A stretch of 64,000 nucleotides of DNA from Flavobacteriales bacterium (GTDB taxonomy: Bacteria > Bacteroidota > Bacteroidia > Flavobacteriales_F > PHOS-HE28), in the NCBI GenBank assembly GCA_026129465.1, contig JAHCIA010000001.1:2117964-2181963 (forward strand). Reading direction: 5' to 3'. The notes under the pieces are model-generated. The model was not told the DNA's origin. It did not search any database and worked only from the letters and a program-made list of their open reading frames with translations. Below are positions 53,387 through 62,323 of the stretch, in pieces (within the stretch, counting starts at the first letter, position 1; every line of letters starts with the position of its first letter). Position numbers and translations under genes: made by a program.

Positions 53387-53424
53387 AAGGCCCGCTGCGG
53401 ACGTCCGCAGCGGGCCTTTCTGCT
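53387..53424. terminator. Strong bidirectional intrinsic terminator
   Basis: A 15-bp perfect stem (53387-53401 with 53404-53418, built on GGCCCGCTGCGGA) is followed by TTCTGCTTCT on the plus strand and preceded by A-rich sequence for the other direction. It lies between convergent genes. Confidence 0.88.
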
Positions 53425-53441
53425 TCTGGGACGGAGCGGGA

Positions 53442-54491
53442 TCAGTTGCCGGCGTCCTTCACCAGGATGAGGAACACCGGGAAGTGGTCGCTGAACCCGT
53501 CCTGGTAGGTGTCGCCCACGTAGGTGCGCCAAGGGTAGCCAGCGAAGTTGCCGTCCTTCTGCCGCAGGTAGGGTTCGTTGAAGATGCGCACACCGTAGTA
53601 GCGATAGCGGCCTCCCTCGCCGGTGACGAGCGCCGGGGAGATGATGATCTGGTCGAACAAGTTCCAGGCATCGCGCCAGGCCAATGAGCCTATACCTTTC
53701 TGATAGGATGCCCACATGGGATTGAAGAGCAGTCCGTCCTGCGCCTTGGCCTTCTCGCCCGTGCTCCGCAGGAAACGCAGCACGCTGGGGTTCACGGGAT
53801 CGTCGTTCAGGTCGCCCATGTACATGATGCGCGCATTGGGCGTTACGGCGAGCAGGGAATCGATGATGCTGCGACCCAGTTCAGCGGCCGCCTTGCGCAG
53901 TGGAGCGGAGCGCTTCTCGCCGCCGCGTCGCGAGGGCCAGTGCGCCACGATCACGTGCGTGGTGTCACCATCGAGCACGCCGCTCACCAGCAACTGGTCG
54001 CGGGTACGGAAATCGGGGTTGTCCGGCAGCGTGAGCGTGTAGCTCTTGTGGTAAAAGGGCTTGAAGAGCTTCGGGTTGTACATCAGCGCCACGTCCACAC
54101 CACGGCGATCGGGGCCGGGCACATGCACCACCTGGTAGCCGCGGTCCTTGATGGGGGGCGTGGCGGCGAGATCCTCCACCACCTGCTTGTTCTCCACCTC
54201 GCACAGACCCACGATGGCCAGCCCGCGCGGATCAAGGTCCTTGCCCATGTCGCCGATCACCTGCGCCAGCCGGTCCAACTTGCGGTGGTAGCGCTGGGTG
54301 TTCCACTGCTTGGGCGCACCCGGCGTGTACTCCTCATCGTTCAGACCTGGAGTGTCCAGCGTGTCGAAGAGGTTCTCCACGTTGTAGAAGCCCACCAGCA
54401 GGGGCGCGTATTCCTGTTTGGTGTTCTGCGCGGCGATCGGTCCATGCCAGAGCAGCGTGAGGAGAAGAGGGGTCAGCGCAAGGTGTCGCAT
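53442..54491 (-). CDS. Secreted endonuclease/exonuclease/phosphatase family protein
   Basis: 349 aa from the ATG at 54491 with a signal peptide (MRHLALTPLLLTLLWHGPIA). The EEP fold shows FYNVENLFD near residue 35, LCEVENKQV near 97, VIVAHWPSRRGG, MGDLNDDP near 222, and the terminal catalytic GFSDHFPVFL. Family members cleave phosphodiester bonds in DNA, RNA or inositol phosphates; the length and export fit an extracellular or periplasmic nuclease. It shares the locus with a TonB receptor, an OB-fold T9SS protein and a PLD-like protein. Confidence 0.88.
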   Translation of the reverse strand: MRHLALTPLLLTLLWHGPIAAQNTKQEYAPLLVGFYNVENLFDTLDTPGLNDEEYTPGAPKQWNTQRYHRKLDRLAQVIGDMGKDLDPRGLAIVGLCEVENKQVVEDLAATPPIKDRGYQVVHVPGPDRRGVDVALMYNPKLFKPFYHKSYTLTLPDNPDFRTRDQLLVSGVLDGDTTHVIVAHWPSRRGGEKRSAPLRKAAAELGRSIIDSLLAVTPNARIMYMGDLNDDPVNPSVLRFLRSTGEKAKAQDGLLFNPMWASYQKGIGSLAWRDAWNLFDQIIISPALVTGEGGRYRYYGVRIFNEPYLRQKDGNFAGYPWRTYVGDTYQDGFSDHFPVFLILVKDAGN

Positions 54492-54659
54492 GGGGTGTCC
54501 GGAGCGGGCGGCCAAATTAGACCAGCGCGGGCGGCCCGGCGCATGTTGGATGTGAAGCTGGTGTGAAGGTGAGGTCGATCCGGCGTGCGCTTCCTCCAAT
54601 GGCATGCCACGTGGGCCTCATGACCATGCCGAAGCGCCTTTCTTTGTGGCCTCCGGTAC

Positions 54660-56846
54660 ATGATGCGATCCATCCTTCTCCTACCCTTCCTCGCTTCGCT
54701 GGGCCATGTGCTGGCGCAGATCCCGATCGCCCAGGCGCGCGACCTGCCCGTCGGATCGGTGGTGACCGTGCGCGGCATCGTGCTCAACGGCGCGGAACTG
54801 GGATCCATCCGCTACGTGCAGGACCCCACGGCCGGCATCGCGGTCTTTCCGGGCGCGGGATCCATCGGGGGTTTCAACCCGCCGCGCGGCGCGGACATGA
54901 CAGTGACCGGCCCGCTGAAACTCTTCAACGGCCTGCTGGAGATCGATCCGGTGCAGAGCTTCACCGTGCACAGCACGGGCAATGCCCTGCCCACCGCGCA
55001 GGTGGTGACGCCCAATGGGATGGGCGAGAGCAACGAGAGCGAACTCCTGCGGATCAACGCCTGTCAGTTCAGCGGCGGCGGCAACTTCAGCAGCGGCACA
55101 CGCGGCTTCACCAGCAACGGCCAGCAGGGTGTGATCTTCCTGCGCAGTGGGCACCCGCTCGTGGGCACGCCGGTCCCCGCCGGCATCGTGGACCTGGTGG
55201 GCATCTGCTCGCAATTCGCCACGGGGAACCCGCCCGTGGGCGGCTACCAGTTGCTGCCGCGTGACGCGAGCGACTTCCCTGCCTCAGGCACCATCACGGT
55301 GACGAGCGATGTGACGCAGAAGGACATCACCTCCTCGGGCTTCAAATTGGAGTGGAACACCAATGTGGCGGGAAGCTCGCGTGTGCGCTTCGGCCTCACA
55401 CCCAGCTACGGGTCGGTGGCCTCGGCCACGGGCACGCACACCGCGCACAGCGTGCAGCTCGGCGGCCTGACGCCCGCGACCTTCTACTACGCGCAGGCCT
55501 TTTCCGTACTGGGCACGGACACCGCCTTCGCGCCACCGGGCATCTACTCCACGGCCTCGGCCTTCGCGGGCGACATCAAGGTCTACTTCAACCGGCCGGT
55601 GGACAACAGCGTGTCGCAGGGCAGCCCGGCCATCCACATCGGCAGCGCCATGCTGGACACCATCATCGCCTACATCGATCGCGCGGAGAGCACGCTGGAC
55701 ATCGCCGTGTACAACACCAACAGCAATGCCATCGTCAGTGCCGTGAACGAGGCCCGACAGCGCGGCGTGCAGATCCGCTGGATCGCTGAGGGCTCCACGG
55801 GCAACACCGCGCTCTCCAGCCTGCATCCCGCGATACCGGTGCTGTACCGGCAGAACAGCCAGGGCAGCGGCATGCACAACAAATTCATCGTGGCCGATGC
55901 CGATGGTGGTCCCACCGCGCATGTGCTCACCGGATCGGCCAACTTCACCAATCAGAGTTTCACCAGCGACGCCAACAACCTGGTGATCGTGCGCGACATG
56001 GCTCTGGCGCGGTGCTACCGCAGGGAGTTCAACGAGATGTGGGGCTCGAACGGCGCCATGCCCAACGCCGCCAACAGCAGGTTCGGCTCGGCCAAGAACG
56101 ACGACACACCGCACCTGTTCAATGTGGGCGGCACCCTGGTGCAGAGTTGGTTCTCACCCAGTGATGGAACCACGGCGCGGATCGCACAGTCGCTCGCCAC
56201 CTCGGACCAGCGGATCGAGTTCGCGCTCTTCGCCTTCACCACCAGCACGCTTTCCAACGTGCTGCTGGAGCGACAGGCGCAACCATCCGTGACGGTGCGC
56301 GGCATCATCGAGGAGGACGATATGGTGATGTGGCTCTATGAGGCATTGCTGGCCGGCGGGGTGGACGTGCGGCCCGATGGCGCACCGAATTTCCTGCACC
56401 ACAAGTACGCCATCGTGGACCGCCACATGCCCGGTAGCGATCCGCAGGTGATCACCGGCTCGCACAACTGGAGCTTCAACGCCGAGAACCACAACGACGA
56501 GAACACGCTGATCATCCACAGCGCCGAGGTGGCCGACCAGTTCTACCAGGAGTGGCATGCGCGCTGGATCACCGCCGTGGCCATCGACGAAGAGCATATG
56601 ATCGCGAACGGACTGCTGCTTTGGCCCAACCCCACGGACAACCTGCTGTTCATCGGGCTGGGGGCGCACATCACACCCACGGCGGAGGTGCGCATCACGG
56701 ACATGGCCGGGCGTGTGGTCCATGCCGAACGTCTGGCGCAATTGCCGGCGGCACTGGACGTGTCATCCCTGGCACCGGGCAGCTACGTGCTGGACCTGAT
56801 CGCCAACGATCTCCGTGCGCAGCGCCGTTTCGTGCGCTACCGCTGA
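54660..56846 (+). CDS. Secreted phospholipase-D-like phosphodiesterase with OB-fold and T9SS type A domains
   Basis: 728 aa (MMRSILLLPFLASLGHVLAQ signal). An OB-fold-like domain (~25-210), an Fn3-like domain (~220-305; FKLEWNTNVAGSSRVRFGL) and a PLD domain follow. It has two HKD motifs: MHNKFIVADAD...TGSANFTNQ near residue 405 and LHHKYAIVDRH...TGSHNWSFN near 578. The tail LLWPNPTDNLLFIGL to the end is a T9SS type A domain. The PLD fold includes nucleases (Nuc) and phospholipases; the OB-fold favours nucleic acid. TTTCTTTG (54639-54646) is a possible -7 element. Overlaps the next convergent gene by 10 nt. Confidence 0.88.
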   Translation: MMRSILLLPFLASLGHVLAQIPIAQARDLPVGSVVTVRGIVLNGAELGSIRYVQDPTAGIAVFPGAGSIGGFNPPRGADMTVTGPLKLFNGLLEIDPVQSFTVHSTGNALPTAQVVTPNGMGESNESELLRINACQFSGGGNFSSGTRGFTSNGQQGVIFLRSGHPLVGTPVPAGIVDLVGICSQFATGNPPVGGYQLLPRDASDFPASGTITVTSDVTQKDITSSGFKLEWNTNVAGSSRVRFGLTPSYGSVASATGTHTAHSVQLGGLTPATFYYAQAFSVLGTDTAFAPPGIYSTASAFAGDIKVYFNRPVDNSVSQGSPAIHIGSAMLDTIIAYIDRAESTLDIAVYNTNSNAIVSAVNEARQRGVQIRWIAEGSTGNTALSSLHPAIPVLYRQNSQGSGMHNKFIVADADGGPTAHVLTGSANFTNQSFTSDANNLVIVRDMALARCYRREFNEMWGSNGAMPNAANSRFGSAKNDDTPHLFNVGGTLVQSWFSPSDGTTARIAQSLATSDQRIEFALFAFTTSTLSNVLLERQAQPSVTVRGIIEEDDMVMWLYEALLAGGVDVRPDGAPNFLHHKYAIVDRHMPGSDPQVITGSHNWSFNAENHNDENTLIIHSAEVADQFYQEWHARWITAVAIDEEHMIANGLLLWPNPTDNLLFIGLGAHITPTAEVRITDMAGRVVHAERLAQLPAALDVSSLAPGSYVLDLIANDLRAQRRFVRYR

Positions 56847-57487
56847 TCGGCCAGCTTCGGGAAGAACAGCGGGTTGCGCTGGTTGTACAGCCGCAGGAAG
56901 CGGAAGAGCGCCTCGGTGCTGTTCCGCTGCTTCTTGGACAAGGCGCGGAACTCCTCCTGCAACACGGGGTCGTGGCGCAATGCGGCGTCCATGCCCGAGG
57001 CGTTGAAGGGCAGGAACTCGCCGCTGCGCATATCGATGATCTGCTGCACCAGCACCGTGCGCGTGACCCCGCCGTAGGGATACATGTAGGGATCCCAGTC
57101 CCGGTAGCTCATCTCGTAGGTCATGTGGCTGAGCATGCCCATGAGCCCGATGCGGTAGAAGCCGTTGCCCGCCGCGATGTACACCGCGTTGTTCTGGCAG
57201 AAGCCCCACAGCCGGTCCTTGCGGATCACCTGGCGCTCGCCGCCCCCGGGCTGCCAGTAGAGTTTGCTCACCGAACGGCGGATGTCCTTTACGGGCAGGC
57301 CCTGATCATCGCGCAGCAAGGCGATCGGCACGGTGGGCTTGTTGAAGCGAAAGGCCTCGAAGTCGGCATAGACACCATCGCTCAACTCGAAGCCGCCGTA
57401 GTACTCCACCCAAACCGTGTCCTGCTGGGCATGGAGCGCCGCGCCCCAGCAGAAGATCATCGCGCTATGGAGCAAAGCACGCATCAT
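56837..57487 (-). CDS. Hypothetical exported protein
   Basis: 216 aa with a signal peptide ([20 protein letters not shown]). The mature part is rich in aromatic and basic residues (GNGFYRIGLMGMLSHMTYEM, DPYMYPYGG) with a helical charged C-terminus (EEFRALSKKQRNSTEAL). I recognise no named family, though similar proteins occur in Bacteroidota. Its ATG overlaps the stop of the upstream alpha/beta hydrolase, so it is the third gene of the pdxJ operon. It overlaps the convergent PLD gene by 10 nt. Confidence 0.7.
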   Translation of the reverse strand: MMRALLHSAMIFCWGAALHAQQDTVWVEYYGGFELSDGVYADFEAFRFNKPTVPIALLRDDQGLPVKDIRRSVSKLYWQPGGGERQVIRKDRLWGFCQNNAVYIAAGNGFYRIGLMGMLSHMTYEMSYRDWDPYMYPYGGVTRTVLVQQIIDMRSGEFLPFNASGMDAALRHDPVLQEEFRALSKKQRNSTEALFRFLRLYNQRNPLFFPKLADQR

Positions 57488-58275
57488 GCGGAAGCGGCTT
57501 GCCGGATATGGGCGATCACCTCATCGGGGGCTTGCGCATGCACCCAATGGCCGGCGAAGGAAACCGTCTCCACCCGGGATGCGGGGAACTGCTCCCGGAT
57601 CGCGGGCAGGTCCTCGCGCAGGATGTAGCCGCTCTGCCCGCCACGGATGAAGGTTGTGGGCACCGTCACGGTCTCCGGGCCGATGGATGCCAGGATGCCC
57701 GGTAGGTTCTTCTCCAACCCGGCCACATTGGGGCGCCAGGCCAATTGGCCCTCGCTTGCCCAGTAGAGGTTCTTCAGCAGGAATTGCACCACGCCCGGCT
57801 CCTTCACGTGGCGTGCCACATGTTCCTCCACCTCGCGCCGCGTGCGGCCGGGAGCCAGATCCGCCGTGGCGAGCGCGTGGATGATGTGGTCGTGGTTGTT
57901 GGCATGCTCACGCGGGCTGATGTCCACCACGATCAAGTGCTTCAGCAGTTCCGGCCAGCGCTGCGCGAAGGCCATGGCCGCCTTGCCACCCATGCTGTGC
58001 CCCACCAGCACGATGTCGCGCAGGCCCAGCCTGTCCACCAGCGCATGCATGTCGGCCGCCATCAGCGGGTAGTTGGTCTCCGTGGTGTGCGGCGATCGGC
58101 CGTGGTCGCGCAGGTCGGCCACCACCACGTGCAGCGGTGGCGATCCATCCGTGGGTTCCGAGAGTTCACGCGCAATGCTGCCCCAATTGTCACCGCTGCC
58201 CAGCAGGCCATGCAGGATCACCACGGCGGGCGCATCCGCAGGGCCCAGGCGGCGGTGGAAGAGATCGACGGTCAT
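57484..58275 (-). CDS. Alpha/beta-fold hydrolase (YbfF/ABHD11-like)
   Basis: 263-aa cytoplasmic hydrolase. [18 protein letters not shown] forms the oxyanion region, [11 protein letters not shown] follows, the nucleophile is in [15 protein letters not shown] near residue 93, and the catalytic His is in [12 protein letters not shown] near the end. Closest in pattern to esterase YbfF; substrate unknown. Start and stop both overlap neighbours by ATGA, so it is tightly coupled to pdxJ. Confidence 0.88.
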   Translation of the reverse strand: MTVDLFHRRLGPADAPAVVILHGLLGSGDNWGSIARELSEPTDGSPPLHVVVADLRDHGRSPHTTETNYPLMAADMHALVDRLGLRDIVLVGHSMGGKAAMAFAQRWPELLKHLIVVDISPREHANNHDHIIHALATADLAPGRTRREVEEHVARHVKEPGVVQFLLKNLYWASEGQLAWRPNVAGLEKNLPGILASIGPETVTVPTTFIRGGQSGYILREDLPAIREQFPASRVETVSFAGHWVHAQAPDEVIAHIRQAASA

Positions 58276-58985
58276 CGCAATTCGCGCAGGTAAAGGGCCA
58301 CGGAATTCTCCAGGCCGTAGGTGAGCGCGTCGCAGATCAGGGCATGGCCGATGGATACTTCCAGCAGGCCGGGCACGTTCCGCTGGAAGAAGCCCAGGTT
58401 GTGCAGGTCCAGGTCATGTCCGGCGTTGAGCCCCAGGCCCAGTCCGGCGGCCCGTTCCGCGGCAAGCACGAAAGGCGCAACGGCCGCTTCGCGATCGGCG
58501 TGGAAACCCCGCGCATAGGGCTCGGTGTAGAGTTCGATGCGGTCGGTGCTCGTGTCGGCGGCATGGCCGATCTGTTCGGTATCGGTCTCCATGAAGATCG
58601 AGCTGCGGATCCCGGCCGCCCGGAAACGCGCGATCACCTCACGCAGCGCCGCCTTGTGCGCCCTGGCGTCCCAACCCGCGTTGCTGGTGAGCACCCCGGG
58701 GGGGTCGGGCACGAGGGTCACTTGCGCGGGCCGCACCTGAAGTACGAGGGCGATGAACTCCTCCGAGGGGTAGCCCTCGATGTTGAACTCGGTGGTGAGC
58801 AGCGGGGCCAGGGCCAGCACATCGGCGCGGCGGATGTGCCGCTCATCGGGCCTCGGATGCACGGTGATCCCCTGCGCTCCGAAGCGCTCGATGTCCAGCG
58901 CCATGCGCACCACATCGGGGTTGTTGCCGCCCCGCGCGTTGCGCAGCGTGGCCAGCTTGTTGATATTCACGCTCAGCCGCGTCAC
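58272..58985 (-). CDS. pdxJ: Pyridoxine 5'-phosphate synthase
   Basis: 237 aa, the usual length. PdxJ condenses 3-amino-1-hydroxyacetone phosphate with deoxyxylulose phosphate in the DXP-dependent route to vitamin B6. A GTG start at 58985 gives [20 protein letters not shown]. Conserved [32 protein letters not shown] and [15 protein letters not shown] are all present. First gene of the operon pdxJ, hydrolase, 56837 gene. A TACTTTTG promoter lies 39 nt upstream. Confidence 0.95.
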   Translation of the reverse strand: MTRLSVNINKLATLRNARGGNNPDVVRMALDIERFGAQGITVHPRPDERHIRRADVLALAPLLTTEFNIEGYPSEEFIALVLQVRPAQVTLVPDPPGVLTSNAGWDARAHKAALREVIARFRAAGIRSSIFMETDTEQIGHAADTSTDRIELYTEPYARGFHADREAAVAPFVLAAERAAGLGLGLNAGHDLDLHNLGFFQRNVPGLLEVSIGHALICDALTYGLENSVALYLRELR

Positions 58986-59024
58986 CCTTGCGATCTCTAC
59001 CTTGGTCCGCCGCGCGGCGGTGGC

Positions 59025-59032
59025 CAAAAGTA
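59025..59032 (-). promoter_or_regulatory. -7 promoter element of pdxJ operon
   Basis: TACTTTTG on the minus strand, a perfect TAnnTTTG, in the divergent region between pdxJ and the CBS gene. Confidence 0.6.
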
Positions 59033-59062
59033 GGCAGGCCCCACAGCGCACGCGCCCAGCAC

Positions 59063-59725
59063 ATGCACGCCATCGACCTCATCACGCCCGACATACCACC
59101 CCTGAAGCCGCAGGACGACATCGGCCGCGCGCTCGACTGGATGGAGGAATTCAAGGTGGCCCACCTGCCCGTGGTGAAGGACCGCCTGTTGGTGGGCCTG
59201 GTGAGCGACGCCTCGCTGGTGGACCACAACGACCCGCACGCCGCCGTGACCAGTGTGATGGAGCAGGTGGAGGTGCCCTTCGTGAAAGGCGGCCAGCACA
59301 TCTACGAGGTGATGAAGCTCTTCAGCGAGCGCGGCCTCACCGTGGTGCCGGTGCTGGACGAACTGGGGCGCTATGCCGGTTGCATCAATGAACACGAGGC
59401 CCTGCGCCGCCTGGCCGAGGTGACCAACATCCAGGAGCCGGGCAGCGTGGTGGTGCTGGAGATGAACCAGGTGGACTACAGCCTGCACCAGCTGGCGCGC
59501 ATCGTGGAGGAGAACGACGCGAAGATCCTCAGCGCCTTCAGCCGCAGCATGCCGGACAGCACGCGCCTGGAGGTGACCCTGAAGATCAACCGTGAAGAGA
59601 TCAGCCCGGTGCTGCGCGGATTCGAGCGCCACGACATCTTCGTGAAGAGCACCTACCAGGGCTCCAAACTGCACGAGGACCTGCGCGACCGCTACGAGGG
59701 GCTGATGCGCTACATCAACCTGTGA
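59063..59725 (+). CDS. CBS domain protein
   Basis: 220 aa with two CBS motifs ([19 protein letters not shown] near 30-55; [17 protein letters not shown] near 91-108) and a C-terminal ACT-like region ([44 protein letters not shown]). CBS pairs bind adenine nucleotides and regulate partners. In Flavobacteria a protein of this type usually lies between pdxJ and nadK, as here. The ATG at 59063 gives the family start [14 protein letters not shown]. Confidence 0.85.
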   Translation: MHAIDLITPDIPPLKPQDDIGRALDWMEEFKVAHLPVVKDRLLVGLVSDASLVDHNDPHAAVTSVMEQVEVPFVKGGQHIYEVMKLFSERGLTVVPVLDELGRYAGCINEHEALRRLAEVTNIQEPGSVVVLEMNQVDYSLHQLARIVEENDAKILSAFSRSMPDSTRLEVTLKINREEISPVLRGFERHDIFVKSTYQGSKLHEDLRDRYEGLMRYINL

Positions 59726-59739
59726 CGCCCCGGCCTGCC

Positions 59740-61155
59740 ATGCGACCGGCAAGCTTGTTCCCCTTCTTGCTGCTCTTCCTGTCGCCCGGCGCCCTGCATG
59801 CTTCCGGTCACGCCATGCCCGCCGCCGCGGACACCACCGTGCTGCGCATCGTGGAGATCGTCATCGTCGGCAACAAGGTCACCCGCGAACGCATCATCCT
59901 GCGCGAACTGCTTTTCGCCCCCGGCGACACCCTCACCGGTGCGCGCTTCTACGAAAAGCTCGAACGTGGCCGGCAGAACCTGATGAACACCGGCCTCTTC
60001 AACACCGTGGTCCTGCTGCCGGTCTACCTGGACCCACGAACGGTAGTGGTGGAAGTGCGGGTGAACGAGCGCTGGTACCTCTGGCCTGCCCTGATCTTCG
60101 AGCTGGCCGACCCCAACTTCAACACCTGGTGGCTCACACGCGACCTGGACCGCGTGAACTACGGCCTCTACCTCTACCGCTACAACTTCCGCGGCCAGAA
60201 CGAGACGGTCTACGTGAAGGCGCAGTTCGGCTACACGCGCCAGTTCGCCCTGCGCTACAAGGTGCCTTACGTGGATCGCCGGCAACGCTGGGGCCTCAGC
60301 ATCGGCGGCAGCCACTTCCAACAGGCGGAGGTCACCGCCGGCACGGTGGACAATGTGCGCATCCTGCTGGCCAACCCGGAAGGACCCAACCGCACCGAAC
60401 GCAAGGTGGACGCCGAACTCACGCTGCGGCGCGCGCACGATGTGCGGCACTACTGGCGCATCGGCTGGACACAGGCCGAAGTGACCGACACGGTGACGGC
60501 CACCGCCCTGGACTACTTCAAGGGCGACGCCACCACCACCGAATTCCTGAGCCTGGGCTACAGCCTGGTGTGGGACCGGCGTGACATTCGCATCTTCCCG
60601 CGTGCCGGCCACTATGCGGAACTGAGCGTGGCCCGGCTGGGGCTCGGCATCGCCGATCGGAACGCGCCGGACATCACCACCACCTACCTCGCTTGGAAAC
60701 ATTGGTGGCGCACCGGCGACCGGGTGACCCTGGCGCTGGCCCTGCGCGGCAAGGCCACCTGGGGCACGCCGCCCTATTACGTGCAGGAGGGCCTCGGCTA
60801 TCGGCATTACGTGCGTGGCTACGAGTACTACGTCATCGACGGCGAGCACTTCGCCCTGGGCCGCGCCAACTTCGTGTACCAACTGGTGGCCCCGCGCGAC
60901 TACCGGGTGGAGCGCATGCCCATGGAGGCCTTCCGCACGCTGCACTTCGCCCTCTACGCCAATGCCTTCGTGGATGCCGGCCGCGTGTGGGACAGCCGCT
61001 ACGCGCAGCAGAACTTCCTCGCGGAACGCTGGCTCTCCGGTTACGGTGTGGGCCTCGATCTGGTGAGCAGTTACGACCAGGTGATCCGCGGCGAATACAC
61101 CCTGAACGCCTTGGGCGAGCACGGCTTCTTCCTACATTTCAGTCAACCATTCTGA
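59740..61155 (+). CDS. POTRA/Omp85-family outer-membrane protein (BamA/TamA-like)
   Basis: 471 aa from the ATG at 59740 (a GTG at 59722 overlapping the CBS gene is possible). After the signal peptide, one POTRA domain (VLRIVEIVIVGNKVTRERIILREL; QNLMNTGLFNTVVL) is followed by a D15-type barrel. This has RGYEYYVIDGEHFALGRANF, the VRGY/F loop motif of Omp85 proteins, and a C-terminal FFLHFSQPF. BamA itself has five POTRAs, so this is a short paralogue of unknown role. Only 5 nt separate it from nadK. Confidence 0.85.
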   Translation: MRPASLFPFLLLFLSPGALHASGHAMPAAADTTVLRIVEIVIVGNKVTRERIILRELLFAPGDTLTGARFYEKLERGRQNLMNTGLFNTVVLLPVYLDPRTVVVEVRVNERWYLWPALIFELADPNFNTWWLTRDLDRVNYGLYLYRYNFRGQNETVYVKAQFGYTRQFALRYKVPYVDRRQRWGLSIGGSHFQQAEVTAGTVDNVRILLANPEGPNRTERKVDAELTLRRAHDVRHYWRIGWTQAEVTDTVTATALDYFKGDATTTEFLSLGYSLVWDRRDIRIFPRAGHYAELSVARLGLGIADRNAPDITTTYLAWKHWWRTGDRVTLALALRGKATWGTPPYYVQEGLGYRHYVRGYEYYVIDGEHFALGRANFVYQLVAPRDYRVERMPMEAFRTLHFALYANAFVDAGRVWDSRYAQQNFLAERWLSGYGVGLDLVSSYDQVIRGEYTLNALGEHGFFLHFSQPF

Positions 61156-61160
61156 ACCAC

Positions 61161-62048
61161 ATGCGCACGGCGGTGAACGGACGGACCATGGACGCGGACA
61201 GCGCGCCGCTGGTGCTTGAGGTGTTGTCCCGTATGGCCGCCCACGGGCTGGAACCCCTGATCACGCCCGCCTTCGCCGCGTGGCTGCAGGACAGCGGCGG
61301 CAGCCATGCCTGGCCCGTGCTGCCCGAGGGCGATCCCGCCCAACAGGACATCGACCTGTTCATTGGCCTGGGGGGCGACGGCACCCTGCTGGACACCGTG
61401 ACCCTCGCCGGCCGCAGCGGCATACCCGTGCTGGGCATCAATCTGGGCCGGCTGGGCTTCCTCTCCAGCGTGCGCATCGAGGAAGTGGACGAGGCGCTGA
61501 AGGCCCTGCGGCAGGGACGCTACGCCCTGCAGGACCGCAGCCTGCTGGAAGTGACCGGCCACGACGAACTGCTGGGCGCCCGGAATTTCGCCCTCAACGA
61601 GGTGAGCATCCACAAGCGCGACAGCGCCAGCATGATCGCCGTGCACGTGCATCTGGGTGAGGACTACCTCAACACCTATTGGGCGGACGGCCTCATCATC
61701 GCCACGCCCACCGGCAGCACCGCCTACTCGCTCAGTTGCGGCGGCCCCATCCTCTACCCCACCGGCGAGGCCCTGGTCATCAACCCCATCTCCCCGCACA
61801 ACCTCAACGTGCGCCCCTTCGTGGTGCCCGACCACTACACCATCCGCCTGCGCCTGGAAGCCCGGCAGGACCGCTGCCTGCTGAACCTCGATGCCCGCTC
61901 GGTGACGATCGACGGACAGAGCACCGTCACCATCCGGCGTGCACCCTTCACCGTGAAGCTGGTGCAACTCGATGGCCAGGATTTCCTCCACACCCTGCGC
62001 ACCAAGCTCAACTGGGGGCTGGATCTGCGGAGCGGCCGCATCGGGTGA
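61161..62048 (+). CDS. nadK: NAD kinase
   Basis: 295 aa. Phosphorylates NAD to NADP. It opens MRTAVNGRTMDADSAPL, has the signature FIGLGGDGTLLDTV near residue 68, LGINLGRLGFLSS, the NAD-binding ALNEVSIHKRDSASMI and the conserved TPTGSTAYSLSCGGPIL. In Flavobacteria nadK is usually followed by further conserved genes (often uppS and bamA); here it is followed by accessory surface-protein genes instead. Confidence 0.95.
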   Translation: MRTAVNGRTMDADSAPLVLEVLSRMAAHGLEPLITPAFAAWLQDSGGSHAWPVLPEGDPAQQDIDLFIGLGGDGTLLDTVTLAGRSGIPVLGINLGRLGFLSSVRIEEVDEALKALRQGRYALQDRSLLEVTGHDELLGARNFALNEVSIHKRDSASMIAVHVHLGEDYLNTYWADGLIIATPTGSTAYSLSCGGPILYPTGEALVINPISPHNLNVRPFVVPDHYTIRLRLEARQDRCLLNLDARSVTIDGQSTVTIRRAPFTVKLVQLDGQDFLHTLRTKLNWGLDLRSGRIG

Positions 62049-62271
62049 AGGAGAAGCACCCCGGCGATCCCTGGGCGAATGATCCCCTCTGGGCTGGCTC
62101 GAAGCGCCAACATGCAAGTGATGGATCCCTAGCCAAGAATGGTTCCAGACCCGAACCGCGCAATGGGCTCACAGGTATCACACCGGCCAGGTGACGCTTC
62201 GGTGTTGCTCTTGGAGCATATCTTCTTCCGCCAGACTTGTATAGAAATGAAGCATTTCGTCATTGCATCGC

Positions 62272-62302
62272 TTGGAAATCTGATGTTGGCATGCTACGTT
62301 CG
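62272..62302 (+). promoter_or_regulatory. Promoter of the poly-C surface-protein gene
   Basis: TTG at 62272-62274 and TACGTTCG at 62295-62302 with a 20-nt spacer fit the Bacteroidota -33/-7 pattern. The ATG at 62324 follows 21 nt later. The 275-nt region upstream (62049-62323) is more AT-rich than the rest and contains no gene I can recognise. Confidence 0.6.
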
Positions 62303-62323
62303 TTCCACCCTATTCCATCGATC

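Noticed and set aside
58680-58720. Seven-G run in pdxJ, and similar 7-nt runs at 15745 and 38226, as phase-variation tracts
   Set aside because: Length is ordinary for this GC content, the genes are in frame, and two of them are housekeeping genes.
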